The notes below the pieces were generated by a model. It was given only the letters and a program-made list of their open reading frames with translations, did not search any database and was not told where the DNA came from. The translations under genes were made by a program, and so were the position numbers. 64,000 nt of DNA from Tillandsia leiboldiana. Its lineage: Eukaryota; Streptophyta; Magnoliopsida; Poales; Bromeliaceae. The stretch covers positions 60,154,889 to 60,218,888 of the forward strand of contig CM055060.1 in NCBI GenBank assembly GCA_029204045.2, given 5' to 3'. Positions 45,915 through 58,293 of this stretch are shown here, piece after piece. Numbering within the stretch: position 1 is the stretch's first letter; each line of letters opens with the position of its first letter.

Positions 45915-46680
45915 TATATGGATAAGTAGATCCGGTTTGGTTCCACTTCATGCTTTGTTTTGCACACTCACAGCTTCCACTTAATGCTTTGTTTTGCATT
46001 CTTCCATGCACTTATGCATACTTACAAATACTTACGCACGCTTATTACACATATATATACTTATTGCCTATACTTATGCATACTTACTGGCTACTATGTA
46101 TACTTACTACCTATACTTATACATACTTACTGGATACTTTTGCGTACTTACACACATATGCACTTATACAGTTATATATTGCTTTTATACTTATATACTC
46201 ATACCCTTGCACACTTATATGCTTATATGCTTATATGCTTACGAACTTATATATATATACATATATACACTTATATACTTACATGCTTATATATATATAT
46301 ACGCTTACGCACTTACACTTGAGCTAACATGATTATAAACTTGGCTGCCAAGGGATAGGCCTACATATTTCTTACTTTTAAATGCATTTTTATACCTCTC
46401 CCTCCCTTTCTCTCCCCTCCCTCCCCCCCTCTCTCTCTCTCTTTGTCTCTCTTTATGTGTGTGTGTGTGTGTGTGTGTGCGTGTGTGCGCGTGTGTGCGC
46501 GTGTGTGTGTCTGTGTGTGTGCGTGTGTGTGTGCGCGCGCGCGTGCGTCTGCGCCTGTATGGATTGTAAGTGATCAACAGTTCTTATAGGGACACTTATT
46601 GTGTTGTGCCGAATAACCTTCTTTACTCCTGCAATAGTGGAGAAGAAATGATGCAGTTTGCTGGTCTTTGAGACAAGCAA
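45915..46680. repeat. ACTTATA-type minisatellite and (GT)n tract
   Basis: From about 46000 to 46320 the sequence is a degenerate run of CTTATA/ACTTAC words. It is followed by a CT-rich stretch and a GT/GC-rich tract (about 46455-46555). It resembles the start of the adjacent duplicated units, so it may be an older partial copy. Confidence 0.75.
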
Positions 46681-49411
46681 GACATTAACATTTTTACATG
46701 GTGTTATACATGGAACCTTTTGGTTGCAGTTGATACTCTCTTAGACAACCAGATCATTGAAGTTCTAGATGGTCTAATACATGAATTCTCACGGATTACT
46801 GAGGTCTGCGCCTTTCTCTCTCTTCCCTTCTCTCTCTCTGCCTCTCTCTGCCTCTCTCTCTGCGAACATATATGGATTAGTACTTCTGAGTTTGCTTCCA
46901 CTTCATGCTTTGATTTGCATACTTATACACACCTACACACACTTCCGCATACATACAGGAACTTACGCATGCTTATATACACTTGGTTGATACTCAACCA
47001 TACTTACGCACTTATACACTTATATATTACTTATACTCATATATGTATACACTTATATATGCTTATACACCTGTATATACACATACTTATACACTTACGA
47101 TAATTTGCTTACAAACTTACATAAACTTTACTTATATACTCATATACGTATACACTTATATGTGCTTATACACATATATACACACACATATACAGTTGCA
47201 ATTATTAAACTTATATACTTATATACTTATATACTTATATACTTATGAACTTATATAAACTTATGAACTTATATAAACTTATGAACATATATAAACTTAT
47301 GAACTTACGCTTATAAACTAAAGATCTTACGCTTATAAACTTATACACTAATATACTTATACACTAATATACGTATACACTAATATACTTATACATTTAC
47401 GTACTTACATATGTATACTCTTACATGCTTACACTCTTACATATGCATACTCTTACATGCTTACAGTCTTACATAGTTATACTTTTACATACTTATGCAC
47501 TTACATACTTATGCACTTACATACTTATGCACTTAGATACTTATGCACTCACATGGTTATACAATCACATGCTTATACATTCACATGCTTATACAATCAC
47601 ATACTTATATGCTTATATGCTTATACACATATGCTTACAAAAACGACAAAAAAAAGGTCATTTTCTTACAATCACGTTTGTATCCAATATTCTTACTGAA
47701 CTCTTATTTGAAACATTACGCTTAAATTAAAATACAATCACATACTTACGTACCTATACACTTAAGAATATTCTTAATGTTTCCGGCGTTAAATTAAATT
47801 TGTATTTTAAGTTCGCATTTTCCTTGAAATCCAAAAGTGAAAATAGAATCAAAATTTACACTTTTGTTTACATTCTTTCGGATTTGTTTCCTCTGAAGCA
47901 AAATTTAGTTATAACCTGTTTTGCAATTTACAGGTTTAAAAGTGCAACTTACATTTGAAAGCGGCGTTATTTGGTTTTGAAATATAAATTGTAAATATTA
48001 ATGTAAACAATTAATTAGTAAATATATTTAGGTCAGTTTGAAAATATTAGAATTTAAATACAAGCTTTACAATTTACAGCGAGCGGCGCCGCCCACGCCC
48101 TTAGTATTTCCCTTTTCAAAATATAGTCGTCTACTTGATAGAGCCATCAGTTAGGTAGTTGTGTACAAAGGAACTTTACCTCGATTTGTTCTTTTCTATT
48201 AGTTTGTTGTCATTCTACCTCTGTTCCCATTCGAGCACGGAACAAAAAAACAAGGCATATATATTTAGGGTTTAGGGTTTAGGAAAAAAAAAAATTCAAA
48301 AAGGAGTTACATGTATAGGAATGGGGAAAAATAAATATATAAAAAAAAGGAAAAAAGGTCGGAAAAAAAAATCTCTATTAAAAGGTAAATAGGTTCAAAA
48401 ATGAATTACAGCTTGGGTAGACCTTTATGATTAGGAAACAACAATCATAAGGTGTTGTCATAGGATGCTTACATTTCTTCCCTGTCTTATATGTAGGTAT
48501 TCTCAGAAGAGCCTTATATTTGTCGACGGTCGTATACATATAGTTCTTTGTTAAGACTGCCTATTTAATAAAGAAATCTCATTTCTTATTTGGGCTGATT
48601 CATAAAGATTTATATGTATTCGACTGTCAATGAATGTACCTCTTTTCTAAATAGCCAGAAGTGAAAGTAGAACGTAGAAGTTAAATAATTCTAGCTTAAT
48701 ATAAACTTTCCTGGGCCCGACATAAGGTATTGTCAGAAGAGACTTATATTCGTTGACTGTCGTATACATATAGTTTTTTGGTTAAAATGATTAATTTTTT
48801 TCCTTTATTTGGGCTGATTCATAAAGATTTATATGTATTCGACTGTCAATAAATGTACCTCTTTTCTAAAACCACACTTATTCATGCTCAATTAAATATT
48901 TTGGATTCCATATTCTTAAAAGTGTAATTACCATTTTATAGAACTTGGCAATTATTGAAGCAACTTATATTTATTAGGGTCTTATACATATGTACGCTAT
49001 CTAATATGAAAGGAGTTCGTTCCTATTTCAGTACATTCATATAGAATTATATGTACTCAATACTTACTAAATGTAACACTTTTTAATAAATCTACGAACA
49101 TATCGCTTCCCGAGATAGTAGACACACAATCTGGAAGAAATTTTACAACGTAGAATTAAATAAGATATGCTTATTACTTATTTATTTGATACGATAATTA
49201 ACTCGGTGGTGATATTAACTTGCAATCTACTTTACCCGCGAATTCTCATTCATAACTTATTTTTACGGTGCATAGTACATAAAGACTGATAAGCATATAA
49301 GTATATATACTTCTTTTCACTAATTCATAGTAGACAATACTTGCGAAGAATAAATAGTTCTAACTTTATAATCAATAGTTAAAATTGAATATATATATAA
49401 ATAAATAAATA

Positions 49412-49523
<112 letters not shown>

Positions 49524-50108
49524 GGGGAATTTATTATGATTATGTTACAAACAAAAAGAGAAAAAGAATAAGAGAAATGTAACCTAAGAATATATATCGG
49601 GACTTTAGTATTACTGGGAAGGAAACAACCCCTTCTCAGCAATACTAAACTAAGAATATAATCTTACTTTAATACTGCAGTTTTTTTAATAACTGCAGTT
49701 TTTAAACACATGCAGTTTTTAAAAAATAAATGTAGTTTTTTTATAAATTATTTGTTCGTTCCTCTTTGACTAGATATAATACTTATACTATATATGGATT
49801 ATTTACCAGTATAAACATCCTTAGGCTCTTCTCCCATCTTTTAATTACAATTAAGGTTTGTGATAGTACATTTATTTTATCCCATTTAATATATACGGTC
49901 GTGCGGACCTGGCGGATAGTTCATACGAAGCTCAATAAATATAAGGACAAAGATCATTAATGAATAAAATATTGTTTATGTGCTACTGCAGTTTTTACTC
50001 TTAAAAAAATCATAGGCAAATACGTTTGTTTTGTGCAGGCCTGAAGCAAAAGGGTAGGAGCTCAACCAAATGAATCAGGCAGAAGTGACCGAAAGGGTTC
50101 ACAAACCC

Positions 50109-50118
50109 TATATAAATA
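50109..50118 (+). promoter_or_regulatory. TATA box in unit 1 leader
   Basis: TATATAAATA lies after ACAAACCC. Downstream is the leader shared with the Rep/helicase gene, but no coding region follows in unit 1, so any transcript would run into unit 2. Confidence 0.5.
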
Positions 50119-52855
50119 ACTGAAATTTCTAGCATACGTGTACGAAGAACAAGCACATACGAAATATTAATTCAGATAGTATCCTCTTTTCCAGTCCACA
50201 CACAAAGTTTTAATAACTGTGGCATGAGAGCATGCCACCGACATGCTGGCACTGCACATGCCAGCTCACATGCCATCAGCACATCTGCTCCAATCCTTAG
50301 CATGTCTTCACTCTCACGCCGAACGCCTCTATCTCCCTTCGGTCCTATGATCGCATTCGGTACGGCACAAAATTTCCACGAAGAGACGTCCCGCCCCCCC
50401 TTCTCCAGCCGTCTCTTCTGGCGGTTCCTGTCTTCGCCTTCTCTCTTGCGCCAAATGGCTGCCACTTTCTCTATGGCGCCGTTGTCGCACCGGTATGGCG
50501 CATGTGTGCCCTCTTCGGATCGTGCCTGTGCACGGCGTCCCTCCCTCTCTCATGCTGCCATCTCGCTGAGATTCCTTTCTCTTTGGTGGGTTTGCTTACG
50601 CAAATCGTCTACTTATTGGGCAACCAACTCATGGAGAGTTACGGAGACATTAACAGTTTTACATGGTGTTATACATGGAACCTTTTGGTTGCAGTTGATA
50701 CTCTCTTAGACAACCAGATCATTGAAGTTCTAGATGGTCTAATACATGAATTCTCATGGATTACTGAGGTCTGCGCCTTTCTCTCTCTTCCCTTCTCTCT
50801 CTCTGCCTCTCTCTGCCTATCTCTCTGCGAACATATATGGATTAGTACTTCTGAGTTTGCTTCCACTTCATGCTTTGATTTGCATACTTATACACACCTA
50901 CACACACTTCCGCATACATACAGGAACTTACGCATGCTTATATACACTTGGTTGATACTCAACCATACTTACGCACTTATACACTTATATATTACTTATA
51001 CTCATATATGTATACACTTATATATGCTTATACACCTGTATATACACATACTTATACACTTACGATAATTTGCTTACAAACTTACATAAACTTTACTTAT
51101 ATACTCATATACGTATACACTACTTATATGTGCTTATACACATATATACACACACATATACAATTGCAATTATTAAACTTATATACTTATATACTTATAT
51201 ACTTATATACTTATATACTTATGAACTTATATAAACTTATGAACTTATATAAACTTATGAACTTATATAAACTTATGAACTTACGCTTATAAACTAAAGA
51301 TCTTACGCTTATAAACTTATACACTAATATACTTATACACTAATATACGTATACACTAATATACTTATACATTTACGTACTTACATATGTATACTCTTAC
51401 ATGCTTACACTCTTACATATGCATACTCTTACATGCTTACAGTCTTACATAGTTATACTTTTACATACTTATGCACTTACATACTTATGCACTTACATAC
51501 TTATGCACTTAGATACTTATGCACTCACATGGTTATACAATCACATGCTTATACATTCACATGCTTATACAATCACATACTTATATGCTTATATGCTTAT
51601 ACACATATGCTTACAAAAACGACAAAAAAAAAGGTCATTTTCTTACAATCACGTTTGTATCCAATATTCTTACTGAACTCTTATTTGAAACATTACGCTT
51701 AAATTAAAATACAATCACATACTTACGTACCTATACACTTAAGAATATTCTTAATGTTTCCGGCGTTAAATTAAATTTGTATTTTAAGTTCGCATTTTCC
51801 TTGAAATCCAAAAGTGAAAATAGAATCAAAATTTACACTTTTGTTTACATTCTTTCGGATTTGTTTCCTCTGAAGCAAAATTTAGTTATAACCTGTTTTG
51901 CAATTTACAGGTTTAAAAGTGCAACTTACATTTGAAAGCGGCGTTATTTGGTTTTGAAATATAAATTGTAAATATTAATGTAAACAATTAATTAGTAAAT
52001 ATATTTAGGTCAGTTTGAAAATATTAGAATTTAAATACAAGCTTTACAATTTACAGCGAGCGGCGCCGCCCACGCCCTTAGTATTTCCCTTTTCAAAATA
52101 TAGTCGTCTACTTGATAGAGCCATCAGTTAGGTAGTTGTGTACAAAGGAACTTTACCTCGATTTGTTCTTTTCTATTAGTTTGTTGTCATTCTACCTCTG
52201 TTCCCATTCGAGCACGGAACAAAAAAACAAGGCATATATATTTAGGGTTTAGGGTTTAGGAAAAAAAAAAATTCAAAAAGGAGTTACATGTATAGGAATG
52301 GGGAAAAATAAATATAAAAAAAAAAGGAAAAAAGGTCGGAAAAAAAAATCTCTATTAAAAGGTAAATAGGTTCAAAAATGAATTACAGCTTGGGTAGACC
52401 TTTATGATTAGGAAACAACAATCATAAGGTGTTGTCATAGGATGCTTACATTTCTTCCCTGTCTTATATGTAGGTATTCTCAGAAGAGCCTTATATTTGT
52501 CGACGGTCGTATACATATAGTTCTTTGTTAAGACTGCCTATTTAATAAAGAAATCTCATTTCTTATTTGGGCTGATTCATAAAGATTTATATGTATTCGA
52601 CTGTCAATGAATGTACCTCTTTTCTAAATAGCCAGAAGTGAAAGTAGAACGTAGAAGTTAAATAATTCTAGCTTAATATAAACTTTCCTGGGCCCGACAT
52701 AAGGTATTGTCAGAAGAGACTTATATTCGTTGACTGTCGTATACATATAGTTTTTTGGTTAAAATGATTAATTTTTTTCCTTTATTTGGGCTGATTCATA
52801 AAGATTTATATGTATTCGACTGTCAATAAATGTACCTCTTTTCTAAAACCACATT

Positions 52856-55800
52856 TGTAGTGGCCCAAATTCCCATGCAGCGTTCTTCCGATGAATCCAC
52901 TGTTAGAGCACCTAGCGTTGGTGTATCTGGCCCATGGTGCGTCAATGGGATGCCACAGATGGACCCTGTGTGTTATTAATAGCTGTGTAGGCCTTCGGCT
53001 GAGTTTGCCGAAATTTCGGAAAAGAATTAGGCCCAACAGAGGTCGGAAATGGATTCAGCACGGAAAAACGCTTGAAAACGGCTATTTGCTTGTTTATTTC
53101 TGAGTCCGGATGCCCAATAACGGACTCCCGGAAGTTTTCAGTGGAAAATGGTGCATGGGAGGGGCCGTAGACCGCCGGAATGCCACGTGGCGGCCTGTCA
53201 TTGGCCGGTTCAGGATGCGCGGTCCACAGAGCTGCGCGGCGGGGTGCACAGACCCGGCGCATGGACACGTGGCACCGCCTGATTGGCGGGCGCAAGGCGC
53301 GCGGTCTACCGGTGTGAGCGCGGCGGTGCATGGACCAATGCGGGGCCACGTGGCAGCCTCCGGTTGGTCGGTGCATGCGGCGCGGTCCACAGAATTCCAG
53401 TTGAATGCGTGGACCGGGTGTAGGGGACACGTGTCACCCTCTGGTTCGCGGGCGCACCGTGCGCGGCGCACGGAGTCGGGGTCGGTGCCTCGGGGCGCGT
53501 GCCCACGTCGGGGCCATGCCGCGCGCCCGGCGCGGCCGCCGACCGGTCAGCGGGTCAACCGGGGAGGACACGTGTCGCCCGCTGATTGGTGGGCGCCAAC
53601 CGCCTCACTGTGCGGGGGCGGGCCACGTGGCAGCCAGTGGGTGGGCCGAACAGCTGTTTGCTGTTCGGCGGGCCACGTGGCGGCTCCTGGTGGATTCGGG
53701 CGTGAACAGTGTTGGGCCGGCCCAACACTGTAGCCGCCCGAATGTTCCGGGCGCCCGAAAGTTGGGCCCAAAAGCCCAATGACTTGTTTTTTGGCTTTTT
53801 CCGGGTGAGGCCTATAAATAGGCCTCTTGGGACTCGCCTTGGAGCCTTTTCCCGAGGGTTTCTCCACTTGTGTTCTTCACCAAAGTTGTTTCTCTCCCTC
53901 TTGTGCATCTTTTGGCGGAAGCTCAGGATTTTTGGAGGCCGCGACGACGGCGACTTCTGCATCGGGGTGCGGAGCGACGATCTACTGTTGGAGGCCCATT
54001 TCCGTCGCAGTTTAGTCCGGGAGGTCTACCGGGCTACCCCGACATTATTTTTGGACGATTTCTGCGGTGACGGTTTCGTAAGAGGTAAATCTACATTTTT
54101 CGTGTTGGACACTTTTTCTGGATCCGAGCTTTTCTTGGGGTTCTGGGTACATTTTTAACCCCCTTTGCGACTGTTGGTTGATTTGGACAGCACCTACTTG
54201 TCGGATTTTTATCTCCTCATCCGGACATCGGAATTCGACGTTTCAGGACTCTATCGACATCTACTCTTCGCGAGAATTGCCGTCATATTTTTATTGGAAT
54301 TTTTGGAGGAAGTTTTTCAGGTGAAAATTTCGTGTTAATGGGACTGTTCACCACAGATTTTGGGAATGTGGAATTTGTGTGAATTAAAGTGTAATTTTGG
54401 TGTATGTTTGTACCCAGGAGTTTGTGAGCACTTCTACCGTGTTGTTAGCTTGGTGGGATTTGTGATTTGACAGTTGTGGGCTTTCTCAGCTGTGCGATTT
54501 TGGACAGTTAGCACTTTCAGGTGGGTGACCTTGCTTCCAAGAACTCTGGACTGTGTACTAATTCTATGTGTGTAGGATCATGCATGTTAGAAATTGGAGT
54601 ATTAGCATGTGTAAAACTGTATGTTGTATCTTGTATATCAGTTGTTGAATCTTTTGATTCCTGCACTATGTTAAGTAATGAAATCTTGGAATTTGACCTA
54701 GCACCCCTGTCATATGTATCATGTTCAGCCAGTCTGTAGAAAAACTCCAACTTGGGCTAGGTTTTTATTGCTCTAGACATTCCACATCACGATACTTCAT
54801 TTCACTATGGACTTAGCTTTTCCTCGCCCGAGTTGTGGGCCGAGAGGTCGGTTGGTTGTGGGATGCATTTGCACTCGTGTCTGGGGACCGAGTGGAGTTG
54901 ATAGCAGTCTATAGATTTGATTTCTTTGGGAGAGTGATAGTGATGGTAGATCTGGGTTCTTGGAAACTGTCAGAGAGACAGTGGGTTTCAGCTGCGTAGA
55001 TTCCAGCTAGTGTGTGAGTCAGTGATTTGTTTGGTAGTCGATCTTATTGATCGAGGATTGGATCATAGCCTGCATGAGCCACATTTGAGCTTTACAGTGA
55101 TACTATACAGTGATACTTATGGGTTACTTTGACTCGAGCGGGTCGCTCCCCTCGAGGGCCACTCCGGAGTAGGCGAGACCGGGTTGTGTACCGGTGTGAG
55201 TTTGAGATGTTCTTTAGCGACTTGTTGTTGCAGTGGTCCCTCTGGCTGTGCTTTTGTTGGCAGCCACGGACGCCCTACGTAAGTCCGCTCCTCCGGGACG
55301 TAACGGCAGTAGGTTGGCGCAGGTTTGACTGGACCCGATGTGGCAGTCAGTTTTGATTGGGTGATCAGGGAGGAGAGTTAGTTGTGGCATTATGTTCTTT
55401 CTGTTCCACTGTTGAGCATCTAGATAGAGGCATAGTAGCTGTAGAGTTACCTTTCCCAGCTTTCCTTATAGCACTGCATATGTTACCTTTGCCTCTGGTA
55501 GACTTAGTGGGCAGACCGTCGGGCTTGTTGGCGGCACCCACTGAGAACTACTGTGGGATGTAGTTCTCACACCCGTCGTGGTGTTTTCTCCCCAGGGACT
55601 TCTGCTCCAGTTCCTGCAGCTTCTGTTGCTGATCCAGCTCCTTCTGACCGAGGTAAGGGCGTCGCGAGATAGATCCCCTCCTGTCGTCTTCTGTGTGTGA
55701 GTAGATGTACCCCAGTTCCATTTTGGTGTGTGTTATGTCGAGTGACTTTTGTAGTGAGGTTTTGAGTTGTACCTTCCTTTCCTGCTTTTATGAGAGACTC

Positions 55801-56003
55801 CTGTATTCTGGTGAGGATGGTCTGTATATTTAAAAGTTGTAGTTTTATTTTATGTATTTCTTTCCAGCTTTTCTCTTTCAGCTCTGATATCTGCTAGTGT
55901 AGATGTTTCCTTGCAGGTTAGTCGCTACGCCTATACGGGGCTTCCCGTATGGGCGGCGGATCTGTTGGCGAGCCGGGGCGCAGTATCGCCCCGGGGCGTG
56001 ACA
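52856..56003 (+). mobile_element. gypsy solo LTR (3.15 kb) inside unit 2
   Basis: TGTAGTGGCCC...GGGGCGTGACA. The target duplication is ACATT (52851-52855) and ACACT (56004-56008); unit 1 keeps the empty site AACCACACTTATTC near 48890, showing the original was ACACT and the left copy took one C-to-T change. It is closely similar, in inverted orientation, to the gypsy 5' LTR at 1452-4276. No internal sequence remains, as expected after LTR-LTR recombination. Confidence 0.96.
53184..53820 (+). promoter_or_regulatory. LTR U3 promoter: seven CACGTG boxes, palindrome, TATA
   Basis: CACGTG occurs at 53184, 53266, 53347, 53428, 53569, 53624 and 53674, the first four at 81-82-bp spacing. Several units also hold ATTGG or CCAAT. 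A 50-bp palindrome follows at 53694-53743, in which 22 of 25 base pairs match around GGGCC/GGCCC. A TATA box (TATAAATA) lies at 53813-53820. The order suggests an enhancer array, a structural element and a core promoter. Confidence 0.65.
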
Positions 56004-57160
56004 ACACTTATTCATGCTCAATTAAATATTTTGGATTCCATATTCTTAAAAGTGTAATTACCATTTTATAGAACTTGGCAATTATTGAAGCAACTTATAT
56101 TTATTAGGGTCTTATACATATGTAACGCTATCTAATATGAAAGGAGTTCGTTCCTATTTCAGTACATTCATATAGAATTATATGTACTCAATACTTACTA
56201 AATGTAACACTTTTTAATAAATCTACGAACATATCGCTTCCCGAGATAGTAGACACACAATCTGGAAGAAATTTTACAACGTAGAATTAAATAAGATATG
56301 CTTATTACTTATTTATTTGATACGATAATTAACTCGGTGGTGATATTAACTTGCAATCTACTTTACCCGCGAATTCTCATTCATAACTTATTTTTACGGT
56401 GCATAGTACATAAAGACTGATAAGCATATAAGTATATATACTTCTTTTCACTAATTCATAGTAGACAATACTTGCGAAGAATAAATAGTTCTAACTTTAT
56501 AATCAATAGTTAAAATTGAATATATATATAAATAAATAAATAAATAAATATATATATATATATATATATATTTATGGGGAATTTATTATGATTATGTTAC
56601 AAACAAAAAGAGAAAAAGAATAAGAGAAATGTAACCTAAGAATATATATCGGGACTTTAGTATTACTGGGAAGGAAACAACCCCTTCTCAGCAATACTAA
56701 ACTAAGAATATAATCTTACTTTAATACTGCAGTTTTTTTAATAAATGCAGTTTTTAAACACATGCAGTTTTTAAAAAATAAATGTAGTTTTTTTATAAAT
56801 TATTTGTTCGTTCCTCTTTGACTAGATATAATACTTATACTATATATGGATTATTTACCAGTATAAACATCCTTAGGCTCTTCTCCCATCTTTTAATTAC
56901 AATTAAGGTTTGTGATAGTACATTTATTTTATCCCATTTAATATATACGGTCGTGCGGACCTGGCGGATAGTTCATACGAAGCTCAATAAATATAAGGAC
57001 AAAGATCATTAATGAATAAAATATTGTTTATGTGCTACTGCAGTTTTTACTCTTAAAAAAATCATAGGCAAATACGTTTGTTTTGTGCAGGCCTGAAGCA
57101 AAAGGGTAGGAGCTCAACCAAATGAATCAGGCAGAAGTGACCGAAAGGGTTCACAAACCC

Positions 57161-57170
57161 TATATAAATA
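57161..57170 (+). promoter_or_regulatory. Candidate promoter (TATA) of the Helitron Rep/helicase gene
   Basis: TATATAAATA lies about 1.1 kb before the ATG at 58294. The intervening leader is CT-rich and ends with an acceptor-like AATATTTCAG six bases before ATG. A leader intron from about 58136 (TTAAG/GTACT) to 58287 is plausible. Confidence 0.45.
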
Positions 57171-57696
57171 ACTGAAATTTCTAGCATACGTGTACGAAGA
57201 ACAAGCACATACGAAATATTAATTCAGATAGTATCCTCTTTTCCAGTCCACACACAAAGTTTTAATAACTGTGGCATGAGAGCATGCCACCGACATGCTG
57301 GCACTGCACATGCCAGCTCACATGCCATCAGCACATCTGCTCCAATCCTTAGCATGTCTTCACTCTCACGCCGAACGCCTCTCTCTCCCTTCGGTCCTAT
57401 GATCGCATTCGGTACGGCACAAAATTTCCACGAAGAGACGTCCCGCCCCCCTTCTCCAGCCGTCTCTTCTGGCGGTTCCTGTCTTCGCCTTCTCTCTTGC
57501 GCCAAATGGCTGCCACTCTCTCTATGGCGCCGTTGTCGCACCGGTATGGCGCATGTGTGCCCTCTTCGGATCGTGCCTGTGCACGGCGTCCCTCCCTCTC
57601 TCATGCTGCCATCTCGCTGAGATTCCTTTCTCTTTGGTGGGTTTGCTTACGCAAATCGTCTACTTATTGGGCAACCAACTCATGGAGAGTTACGGA

Positions 57697-58293
57697 TGGC
57701 CTAATACAAGCTCATTAAGATTTTTTTTACTTTTCTTTTTTATATTTTGAATATTTTTTTACATTTTCCAGCGTTATTTTGTAGGAGATATTGTTTTTGT
57801 TTTATTTGTAATCTTTTTTTACTTTTTACCTCAAATTTCTCATTTTGAATATTTTTTTTATATTTTTGCTTTACGCATTTCCCAGCGTTATTTTGAAGGA
57901 GATTATAATGTTTTGTTCCTCATTATTAATAGTTTTTACTCTTATTTTCGCCATCTCTACTTGAGTATATAACCAAATATTCATAACTTAATAGTAGCTG
58001 GCAATACAACTCTAATTATTGCAGTCTATTTTTGCCATTTTGTTTTCTAGCGACAGTTAGTACTACCTGCTTCCGTACAAATTCTGCTGGTTTGCTGGTC
58101 GACGATCCTACGTGAAAACCTTCCTTGACTATTAAGGTACTACTGCGTATTTTTTATGATTATTATTTTTTTTGGCCTACTCAATTCCTTCAATTGTCCT
58201 TCTCTATTTATATAGTTTTTATATAATACTCGCATATTTATTTCTTTACTTCTGCATATTTTTTAAATACCTTTTTTAATATTTCAGGATACA
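57697..58293 (+). other. Leader of the Rep/helicase gene
   Basis: T-rich, noncoding. A ~120-bp internal similarity (ATTTTCCAGCGTTATTTTG and ATTTCCCAGCGTTATTTTG, near 57763 and 57880) is the only structure seen, besides the probable intron end before the ATG. Confidence 0.5.

Larger units (their letters stand above)
50646..57696 (+). repeat. Duplicated unit 2, interrupted by a solo LTR
   Basis: A direct copy of unit 1 with few substitutions and small indels in homopolymers. The copy is split at 52855 by the solo LTR and resumes at 56004. It ends GAGAGTTACGGA at 57696 and then leads into the Rep/helicase leader. Confidence 0.93.

Noticed and set aside
45950..47730. Tyr/Leu/Thr-rich ORFs (also at 50948-51707)
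   Set aside because: Products of the ACTTATA minisatellite; low complexity in all frames.
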